From positions 1 to 64,000 of the forward strand of contig MEHQ01000323.1 in assembly GCA_008828725.1 (NCBI GenBank): a DNA stretch of 64,000 nucleotides, given 5' to 3'. The stretch is from Saccharina japonica. Its lineage: Eukaryota > Sar > Phaeophyceae > Laminariales > Laminariaceae. The number at the start of each line of letters is the position of its first letter. The first letter of the stretch is position 1. Positions 55,600 to 64,000 of the stretch are shown in pieces. A model generated the notes under the pieces. The model searched no databases. It was given only the letters and a program-made list of their open reading frames with translations, and was not told the origin of the DNA. The position numbers and the translations under genes are program-made.

Positions 55600-56546
55600 T
55601 GTCTCCGCCTCGAGAGAATATCTTGATATAACAAGTACCGTTTAGGCAATACAAAGCCAAGTAAATAGACTTTCCCAGGCTGGCTGCTTTTGACCTGTTT
55701 TTTGGATTGTTACAGGGCTGATTTCGAATAGCCTGCTGCGTTTTTGGGTCGGAAAAGGATTTTTTCCGAGATCTAACAGTTCTACCAGTACGTATGTATG
55801 CATATTCTTTCTGCCTCTATTTACGTAGCCGATAGGCCAATCTTCATACGTACGAATATTTCGGTGCAGTACTACTGTGTACTTACCGGGTGCATATCTG
55901 TAGTCTAGACTACAAACTACAAAGCAGGCAAGGCGCTACTTTTTTTAACAGTACAGCAGAAGAAACCGCACTACACGCAGTAGCCGCTGTTTAGATGGTT
56001 GCTTTTGTGACGGCTGTGGGGTCCTGTTTGCGTGCGCAGGACCCGTAGCGCACAGCTAACAGGGGGGATCCAGCGGGTCTAATTGTGACAGCTACACACT
56101 ACTACTGCAGCAGCTGCTGTGTTCTGGTATTTCTTTGTATACGAGCTGTACGGCCACGGCTCCGCCCTTGGCGCTAGCTCTGCATTTCCAATAGTAGTAT
56201 GTAATAGGGCAATATCCAAAAACGGGTATACCCGGTCGGTTTTCACTCAAAAACGGGTACATTCTGGAATCAAGTAAAAAACACGCCCAGCGAGCCACGC
56301 GATTGGCCAAAAACAAATTGTACCCATAATTGAGAAATACCGTCCCGGGTACAACTGTAAATGTCTATTATGCTTGGCTTTCAACCGTTTTTGGTTATGT
56401 ATTTTGGTTAACCACTTGCCTACAGTGTGCCTCGCTCTCTACTGCGTCTGCGGCCGCTCTTTCGTTGTTTCATTTTATTTCAAGCTTCTTCACAATCCAT
56501 TAAAAATATTTTCAACCATTTTAGTCACCTGGGTACGCAGCACGTA
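55600..56546. other. Gene-poor stretch with GC hairpin
   Basis: 56148-56186 (GTACGGCCACGGCTCCGCCC ... GGCGCTAGC) is a GC hairpin module that recurs at 63191-63222 and is followed in both places by TTTCCAATAGTAGTATGTA. No gene. Confidence 0.5.
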
Positions 56547-57662
56547 TGGTCCGTCCGATCAAATTTTCACTCTACTGGCTACCCACTTTTTCTCGCCCAA
56601 TTTTGAGAGTTGACAGGTGAAACAAAGTCAGCAAGAACCGGGCGACCGAGAGGAACCCGAATCCGGTCTTAAAATTAAAATCGGACGTCATTGTCGTTTT
56701 TTCGGAAAAAATGTTCCGAAATTACCCCGAAATGGCATATAATTGCCCCGAAACGACATATAATCAACCCGACGTGGGGTCATAGCCCCCCCACATGCTC
56801 ATTACTCCGTAAACCTCTCTTCCTTGCAGCTAATGTATCATACACCAGGTGTATATCGTATCCGTCTGCCGAGGGCCCTTGCGACTCGCGGGGTGCCTCT
56901 TCTGTCTCTGTCTATTCCTCATCGGCACTGTAACCTGTAAAACTGGCATAGTGCTGCTGACCTGTTCCTCCGCTTTATCTGGTTCTTCCGGCACCGGATT
57001 TGGTTCTGCTGAGCGTGTGCCAAACCGATTGGAATGCTGACCAGTGCTTCTTGCAAAGGACCTCTTGCGGAGTCGTCCAACAGGCATGTTGGACTCTGTC
57101 AAAGTGTAGTCTACGTGTAAGTAGTAAGTGACTGTGAGGTGTGACGTGGGTCGAGGTCGGGGTGATCCTGCCTTTGACACCCTATATCTCGCGACACAGA
57201 ATTTTAGTGAAGAATAAAAAAAACATGACCCCATGGATCGACCCAATTAGCCTGAATCCGTTGAGTTTTTAGAGGTTTGTCGTGTCGATATTAGTAACAA
57301 AACATAACCAACTGAAGTGCAGAATCACGTTTTTTGGCCAATTTCTCCGCGAAAAATGGTTGGAAAAAAATATAAAGTGTGTCCGCGTATGCCTGTCGGC
57401 GAGATCTACTATTTTCCGGTCTCTAAATAAAAAGGAGATTCCGCGTTCGACCACCTAAAACATAACCCCGAATTTAGGAATACGCGATTATCTTTACGCT
57501 AAAATGAAAAAATAAAAATCCGATTCGTACAGTCCATCCGTCTTACACCGGGCGTTTTAGGGGTACTTTTCGTGAAGTCAGGGTATACGTCAGTCGTGCA
57601 GAACAATTCATAATTCATAATGGTCAATTGGCCGTAGAGTGAAAATTTGATCGGACGGACTA
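56547..57662. mobile_element. TA-flanked TIR element M (Tc1/mariner-like)
   Basis: The left end TGGTCCGTCCGATCAAATTT (56547) and the complement of the right end TAGTCCGTCCGATCAAATTT (to 57662) match over about 28 bp with one mismatch. Both are bordered by TA (56545-56546, 57663-57664). The interior has MPVGRLRKRSFARSTGQHSN (minus, from about 57086), a basic stretch that might be the start of an element protein; no catalytic DDE region is found. Length 1,116 bp. Confidence 0.65.
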
Positions 57663-57664
57663 TA

Positions 57665-58173
57665 CGCCTTCAGAGTCATATCTACGACCATGCACCTAAT
57701 ATACTGTTGTATGTGTGCACAGCAGTATCAACATATCTGGTATCAGCCTGGTATGTACGTATATATATCTCTCTTTGAGTTTGACCTCTCTCGACCCCTC
57801 GGGCTTCCTGGCGCTTGACTTGGCTTCAGACCGGAGTCACACTCGGAACCCGTTTCAACGGCCTCGCGTTGGTTTTCTCGCCCGCTCTTCTCGAGGGTCA
57901 TGTCCCTCAGCCTCCGCCCGTCACTTTCCGCAAGTTCGCACTCTCGGGACATCGAGACGGCAGGACATCGAGACTTTTTCTTGGAGGCAGAAGGGTTCTG
58001 TGCGGGACGTCGAGGTTGTTTCTCTGAGGCAGCAAGATTATTTCGTGGTTGTTTCTTGGAGATTCGAGATTTAGCGAGGTTCTGCGTACATTCCTCTTCT
58101 GCGGATCTGTTAGGTGTATGGTTGCAGCATCTCGCTTTACTTGCCGGGAGCTTCGATATACATACATATATAC
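57665..58173. other. TC/GAGA-rich unassigned stretch
   Basis: Imperfect direct words (ACATCGAGAC, GACGTCGAGG) and several overlapping frames; nothing recognised. Confidence 0.3.
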
Positions 58174-58245
58174 GTCGTAGCTCTCTACTTTGATAGAACG
58201 ACCGACTGCAGATTGAATCGCCTGAGTTCGATTCCCACGGCGACT
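58174..58245 (+). tRNA. tRNA-Cys(GCA)-like sequence, probably a pseudo-tRNA
   Basis: 72 nt with acceptor arms GTCGTAG and CGGCGAC (six of seven pairs allowing G-U), a TAGCTC...GATAGAAC D-arm, a CTGCAGA anticodon loop (GCA), and box B GAGTTCGATTC, followed by a T run. The anticodon and T stems pair poorly, so it may be a degenerate gene or the head of a tRNA-derived repeat. Confidence 0.4.
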
Positions 58246-58249
58246 CTTT

Positions 58250-59518
58250 TTTCTTCTTTTTTTTTTGGCTTTTTTTTGTCTCGGATCTGATTATTGAATA
58301 TTACATGTGGTACTCAATATTTATGTGTTTCTACCCGCTCTCTGTTGAAAACGATGTTACATGATAATAATTATATCGTACGTACGTACCAGTATATAGT
58401 CTACATGCATGATATTTTCGGTGTGCCAAACTGGAGGTATGCGCGTACTGGCAGTACAGTAATATATGAAAAAAATAATAAACGACAGCTGTGAGATCGA
58501 GGATTTCGTCGAAGCTCATATTTGCTACGAGTACGAGCTGAGTGTACTACTCCGATCGCGCGTACTCACGTGTTGTATCAGGGTCCGTTGCACACACACA
58601 AAACTGAGCCCATGGTGCATTTCTAAAACTAAGACTGCAAAACAGACGAGGTTGCGAACTGAGCATCAACACTTTTCAGCCCCTCTGTATCTCCTTCGTC
58701 CCGCAACACTTGGCATTGCCTTGATTCTGTTTGTATGTAGGTATCATATATCAAAACACGAGCGAGGGCCATCACATTGTCGTAAATCTCACCAGGTACC
58801 AGGTACGCCTTATTATCCTGAGAACTGAGACTATTCTGTGAAAATCAAAAACCACTGGTGGTGATGATGTATTTTATTTATGAGACTGAGACTGAGGAAT
58901 GAGATTGCGAACTCGAATTTTATCACTTAGCATTTATTCCTTCGACCGGCAGCAGTTGGCATTGCCTTGATTGTATACGTATTTGTCGGGTATCTATACC
59001 GAAACACGAGCGAGCGCCATCACATTAAATTGTCGTAAGGATGATACGAGGTATTCCAGGTAGTAAATGAATTATGTATATTTTCCTATCCGGAGATCCG
59101 ATGCGGAGTCCTTGTATGATATACGATACACGGCTGATGCATTTTTATTTTTACTGTAATACGACTGCTGCTGCTGTAGTACGAAGTATAGGGTGCATTT
59201 CAGGTACGCTCTGAGACAAAGTAAAAATCACATGATATCCGCCAGAATTATGTGCGTCTAAAAACCCTTGACCGCTGACCCTGCTCCCGACCCCACCCGT
59301 ACCTGAACCCTCCAAACATATTGCGGACACGTCTAAGTGTATAGTTAGGCGCCGACAAGTGTGCCTGGTTATCACTACCCCTCAGAAACGGGAACGATGT
59401 GAATTTGGCCAACCTACCCCGTGATGGCTCGAGGGATGTGTTGTTTTGACTATATTCCATGCTGTACCCGTTTTTGACTCGAACCGGCGCGGGTGTACCC
59501 GTTTTTGGTTATTTACCT
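58250..59518. other. Gene-poor stretch with a duplication
   Basis: 58692-58795 and 58932-59055 are two copies sharing TTGGCATTGCCTTGATT and AAACACGAGCGAG.GCCATC. The remainder is GTAC-rich DNA and short frames. No gene. Confidence 0.5.
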
Positions 59519-61250
59519 ATGTAATACCTGGTACAGCAGTAGTCGTATGGTGTGATGTACAACTCTGACGGAAAATGAAAGAACCATCCTGCGGACCAAA
59601 TCGACCCGGGGAAGATCCGTTTTCGTCCCCGGATTGATAGAGTTGTAGATGTATGGAAGGATTTCTGATCCGGGGATGGCACACTATCATCCCCGGGTGC
59701 GGCGGGACCTCGGCGTTCGGCGTTTTCCCGAGGGGCAACTCTCGCTACGCGCTGGCTCCATGAGCCCCAGCCAATCGTAATCAGCCGATTGGGGTAGGGT
59801 TTCCATACCTCGCGAGGCGATGTCGCCCAGGGAGAACTCTGTTTTCGTCCCCGGATTGTTGGAGATGTATATGTATGGAAGGATTTCTATTTCGGGGATG
59901 GGACACTATAATCCCCGGATGCGGCGGGACTTCGGCGTTGTCCCGAAGGGCAACTCTCGCCGCGCGCTGGCTCCATAAGCCCCAGCCAATCAGCCGTCGG
60001 GGTTAGGGTTTCCATACCTTGTGAGGCGGTATCGACCCGGGGGACATCCGTTTTCGTCCCCGTATTGTTGGAGTTGTAGAGGTATGAAAGGATTTTTGAT
60101 CCGGGGATGGGACACTAAATTCCCTGGATGCGGCGGGACCTCGGCGTTGTCCCGGAGGGTAACTTTTTCCGCGCGCTGGCTCCATAAGCCCCAGCCAATC
60201 AGCAATCAGCCGATGGGGTTGGGGTTTCAATACCTTTCGAGGCGGTATCAACCCGGGGAACATCCGTTTTCGTCCCCGTATTGTTGGAGTTGTAAATGTA
60301 TGAAGGATTTTTGATCCGGGGATGGGACACCATATTCCCTGGATGCGGCGGGACCTCGGCGTTGTCCCGAGGGGTAACTATCGCCGCGCGCTAGTTCCAT
60401 AAGCCCTAGCCAATCAGCAATCAGCCGATGGGGTTGTGGTTCCCACACCTTGCGAGGCGATATCGACCCGGGGAAACTCTGTTTTCGACCCCCGATTGTT
60501 GGAGTTGTAGATGTATGAAAGCATTCATGACCCGGGGATGGGACAATATAATCCCTGGATGCGGCGGGACCTCGGCGTTGTCCCGAGCGGCAACTCTCGC
60601 CGCGCGCTGGTTCCATGAGCCCTAGCCAATCAGCAGCCAGCCGATGGGGTAGGGGTTTCAACACCTTGCGAAGCGGTATCGACCCGGGGAAACTCTGTTT
60701 TTGTCCCCGAATTGTTGGATTCGTATGTGTATGGAAGGATTTCTGACCCGGGGATAGGACACTATCATCCCGGGGTGCGAAGGGACCTCGGCGTTGTCCC
60801 GAGAAGAAACTCCAGCCACGCGCAGGCCACATCAGCCCCAGTCCGATCAGCAATAAGCCGATGGGGTAAGGGTTTCCACACCTTGCGGGGCGTTATCGGC
60901 CAGGCAGAACTCCGCTTTTCTCCCAGTTCTTCTTGGGGTTTTCCGATCCAATAAATAATTTCTGAAAAGGGGATGTGGCCTTGTCGTCTCTTGGTGCGGT
61001 GGGACCCAGGCCTTGTCCGAGTGGACAATCCTCGCCGCGGGCTGTCTCCATGAGCCTGATATAACCCTTAATCAGCCAGTTAGGTTGGGGTTTTCACACC
61101 TTGCGAGGCGGTATCAACGGCCTGGGGACATTTGTTTTTGTCCTCGCGTTGTTGGAGATGTATATGCATGGAAGGATTCATGATGAGGGGATTGGATCCT
61201 ATCGTCCCCGTGTGCCGCTGGCTCCATGAGCCTCAACCAATGAGTTATCA
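59519..61250. repeat. Satellite array, ~210-218-bp unit, about eight copies
   Basis: Starting landmark words recur near 59799, 60008, 60226, 60438, 60656, 60872 and 61090 (TTTCCATACCTTGCGAGGCG). Each unit also holds GATCCGGGGATGGGACAC, GGCGGGACCTCGGCGTTGTC and CCAGCCAATCAGC. Many units are close to a multiple of three, so frames stay open on both strands (for example 201 codons minus, 60248-60853). The array start (CAGCAGTAGTCGTATG then GATGTACAACTCTGAC) recurs at 63253. Confidence 0.9.
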
Positions 61251-61740
61251 GCCGATGTGGGTGGGATTTCCACACCGTGCGGGGCTGTGTCGACTCGGGG
61301 GTCGTCTTTTTTGTCCTCTGTTGGTCGGAGTTGTAATGAAAAGGAAGGGTTCACGATCTGGGGAGGGTACCCTATTATAGCTGCGGTGTGGTGGAACCTT
61401 GATGGCAATCAGTTATCAGCCGATGTGGGTGGGGTTTCCACACTGTTCGGGGCTGTGTCGACTCGGGGGTCGTCTTTTTTGTCCTCTGTTGGTCGGAGTT
61501 GTAATGAAAAGGAAGGGTTCACGATCTGGGGAGGGTACCCTATTATAGCTGCGGTGTGGTGGAACCTTGATGGCAATCAGTTATCAGCCGATGTGGGTGG
61601 GGTTTCCACACTGTTCGGGGCTGTGTCGACTCGGGGGTCGTCTTTTTTGTCCTCTGTTGGTCGGAGTTGTAATGAAAAGGAAGGGTTCACGATCTGGGGA
61701 GGGTACCCTATTATAGCTGCGGTGTGGTGGAACCTTGATC
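61245..61740 (+). repeat. 168-bp tandem block, two identical copies plus partial copies
   Basis: 61333-61500 and 61501-61668 are identical, the next 72 bp continue a third copy, and the preceding ~85 bp are a diverged one. The unit is derived from the satellite. As 168 is 56 codons, a plus frame stays open over 61257-61934 (225 codons, 56-residue repeats with WGGYPIIAAVWWNLDG). Confidence 0.95.
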
Positions 61741-62654
61741 ACCTGTGTTGCACTGCCCACAAAGTGAGAAAAAAGTACTTTCAGATAACGCCTGATTTGT
61801 GGAAAACGGGGTTGGGTCAATATCAGCCCCGAACAAGGCCTTTTTCACAGACACCGTGCTCCCCACAGAAGCCTCCAAATGACACACCACACGCAGAGCA
61901 ACTCAATCAAGTCATGGTAGAGCCTGTTCGGTAGCTTGATTGTGCTTGATCCTCCTAGAGTTGGATTAATTCAGTTTCCTGCAGATGGAAGCAGAGAGCA
62001 GCTTCGGTCGAAGCAATTACGCCGCCTGTTTAGGCAATCTTCACGGCCGAGGTCGCGGTGGAAGGCGTGGACGAAATCGCCCAGAACTCTTCCTGTGCCC
62101 GTGTATATATGCAAGGAAGGTTTTCAGGGGCGGGAGATATCGGGATCGATCCTACAGACGGCGTAATCGGCCTCAGAAGTGTGCCTCAAAAATCAAAGAA
62201 TCTTGTACAAAAACGCAGTCATTTGTTTCCTGCTGTATACGAGTACTCGTATTCATATTTTTCGAGAAAAATATTCGTTTTGAGCTGTAAAAAACAACTT
62301 GTTTACAGTACAAGAAAAACGACCTGGAACCACATTTTCAAACTTCAGCGACGAGGTCGCGCACCGTAGAGGCCACGGAATCGGCTGCCACTTTGCCACA
62401 CTGCTGTGGGTGTGTCAAGAAGTATTTTGAGGGGCGGGAGATATCCGGATCGACGATATTGATGGAGCTGTGGTGGATTGCATATTTTCCCACAGGAAAA
62501 AAACAGGGGTATTGTTGTTCCAGTTGTCGATTGCTGAAAGTAAATTTGGCCAAATCACGATTATTTTGTGGGCAGTGCAACACAGGTGTGATGGTTGTAT
62601 TCAGCACCAATCTTCTAGAAAGACCCAGCGGCCTCTGATATGGATTTTGTCAGC
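61741..62654. other. Unassigned stretch with paired GGGCGGGAGATATC segments
   Basis: GGGGCGGGAGATATC near 62129 and 62432 marks two loosely similar segments. A plus frame at 62393-62638 has CSSCRLL... and CGQCNTG, two CxxC pairs about 20 residues apart, as in zinc-ribbon tails of some transposases, but no catalytic domain is visible. No supported gene. Confidence 0.3.
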
Positions 62655-62880
62655 CAATCAGCTGCCGATTTCGTAATTCAAAATTGTTAGTCAGCAGCTA
62701 GGCTGGCTGCATGGCTGGCAGGACTTCCTCGGGATTCTGACACGGCCACGACTGTCGGCAGCGCTCAGCACGCGACGGTGAGGACTCGGCGCGACATGAG
62801 ACGCAGTGTCCCGATCATTATGCCTCGCACACTCTCTACCGATGCCGCGAGGCGGAACTGAAACGCTCTTGAACGGGAGA
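62655..62880 (+). repeat. Direct repeat, copy 1 of ~230-bp unit
   Basis: CCAATCAGCTGCCGATTTCG through TCGGCGCGACATGAGACGCA to AAACGCTCTTG. It matches 63775-64000 with few changes. Confidence 0.9.
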
Positions 62881-62929
62881 CTCGCGAGAACATCATGACG
62901 GTACTCGGAGTGAGCTGTGCTGTACCATT

Positions 62930-62998
62930 CTGAACGAAAATATAAGGACCATTGGCGAATAAATGTAGAGTTTAATTGGTTCTTACATTGCCGTCCGT
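62930..62998. repeat. ~70-bp foldback, diverged
   Basis: Arms CTGAACGAAAATATAAG and CTTACATTGCCGTCCG; the most diverged member of the set. Confidence 0.55.
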
Positions 62999-63190
62999 TG
63001 TCACTGTTGCTGGGATTGCGGCGATCTCAGCGTGCGACGGCCAGGACTCGGCCGGGCATGAGACCGGGCATTCCACTGGTTGTGGCACCCACCCTCCCTA
63101 TCTATATGGGGCAAGGCTGGGCTGCAGCGCTCTGGATCGCGAGATCGTGATTATAGACAAACAGACTAACAGCATTTAATAATACTAGCG

Positions 63191-63770
63191 GTACGGCCAC
63201 GGCTCCGCCCGTGGCGCTAGCCCTACCTTTCCAATAGTAGTATGTACTGCCTGGTATAGCAGTAGTCGTATGATGTGATGTACAACTCTGACAGGAAATG
63301 TAAGAACCATCGTGCGGGCCTGTATCGACGCGGGGGAGATCCGTTTCCGTCCAGGATTGATGGAGTTGTAGATGTATGGAAGGATCTCTGATCCGGGGAT
63401 GGGACACTATCTTCCCTGGGTGCGGCGGGACCTTGGCGTTGTCTTGAAGGGCAACTCGAGACACGCGCTGGCTCCATAAGCCATAAGCCCCAGCCAATCG
63501 CAATCAGCCGATTGGGGGGGGGTTTCCACATCTTGCGAGGCGGTATCGACCCGGGGGATGTCTGTTTTTCCCTCCGCGTTGTTGGAGATGTATATGCATG
63601 GAAGGATTCATGATGAGGGGATTGGACCCTATCGTCCCCGTGTGCCGATGGCTTCATGAGCCTCAGCCAATCAGTTATCAGCCGATGTGGGTGGGGTTTC
63701 CACACCGTGCGGGGCTGTGTCGACCCGGGGGGTCGTCTTTTTTGTCCTCTGTTGGTCGGAGTTGTCGGAT
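63191..63770. repeat. GC hairpin module and second satellite block
   Basis: The hairpin (CTAGCGGTACGGCCACGG ... CCCGTGGCGCTAGC) is followed by two to three satellite units with the same leader as 59519. The last unit has a run of seven or more G near 63518 and ends in the TCTGTTGGTCGGAGTTGT word of the 168-bp block. Confidence 0.8.
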
Positions 63771-63774
63771 TCGG

Positions 63775-64000
63775 TCAACCAATCAGCTGCCGATTTCGTA
63801 ATTCAAAATTGTTACGATAGTCAGCAGCTAGGCTGGCTGCATGGCTGTCAGGACTTCCTCGGGATTGTGACATGGCCACGACTGTCGGCAGCGCTCAGCA
63901 CGCGACGGCCAGGACTCGGCGCGACATGAGACGCAATGTCCCGATCATTGTGTCTCGCACTCTCTGTGCCGATGCCGCAAGGCGGGACTGAAGCGCTCTG
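63775..64000 (+). repeat. Direct repeat, copy 2, cut by window end
   Basis: Second copy of 62655-62880, again following satellite-type DNA, which suggests the two form part of a larger repeated unit. Confidence 0.9.

Noticed and set aside
60248..60853. 201-codon minus-strand frame
   Set aside because: It is the satellite read in a frame kept open by a unit length near a multiple of three.

Overview
The window looks like repeat-dominated nuclear DNA of a eukaryote, probably an alga or another protist. It has a GT-AG spliced gene fragment, hAT, PIF/Harbinger and Tc1/mariner-type elements, a DIRS-like tyrosine-recombinase retroelement, a 5'-truncated non-LTR retroelement, many CAG/CTG and GTAC microsatellites, and no operon-like gene packing. 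A stramenopile or similar alga is my guess, from the retroelement protein style and the isopropylmalate isomerase fragment; I cannot prove the lineage. Only one fragment of an ordinary host gene is recognisable (exons 1-2 of an isopropylmalate isomerase large subunit, 52760-53352).

Layout. 1-8480: tandem copies of a ~2 kb repeat (family A), bounded by two inverted, very GC-rich blocks and interrupted by family K repeats and a 948-bp hAT element. 8481-16800: a tandem family (B) split by nested hAT insertions. Element C (9118-14131, TSD gatttttt) contains element D (10084-13491), which contains an E repeat and an S repeat; a further hAT (14711-16478, TSD gtcgtgac) follows. 16800-18207: no gene. 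18206-19125: second E copy. 19620-22656: minisatellite arrays plus S tail, split by a long-TIR element (20437-22588) that itself holds element F1. 22657-25728: more A units, with a 5'-truncated retroelement fragment at 24310-25194. 25729-29391: foldback U, third E copy, G-run TIR element Q, and a second complete S repeat.

29397-36102: a DIRS-like retroelement on the minus strand, with ~715-bp direct repeats at both ends. It carries reverse transcriptase-RNase H and then tyrosine recombinase, both broken by frameshifts, the recombinase also by an in-frame TGA. 36103-46010: AT-rich repeats with an 88-bp perfect palindrome, PIF/Harbinger-like elements with GGGCCC ends (N, G, H), a second F copy split by H, and an inverted K copy. 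46010-64000: short foldbacks, TA-flanked TIR elements L and M, the isopropylmalate isomerase fragment, a tRNA-Cys-like sequence, and a ~210-218-bp satellite with a perfect in-frame 168-bp block.

How it fits together: most of the window is a record of insertion into insertion, and several insertions can be proved internally from target-site duplications and from an empty copy elsewhere in the window. The least explained signals are (i) unrelated repeat families that all end in a GC-rich hairpin followed by CCTTGTA, (ii) a set of ~70-bp inverted repeats with conserved arms and changing loops, and (iii) repeats made of a minisatellite array plus a conserved hairpin tail, an architecture like Helentron-derived non-autonomous elements.
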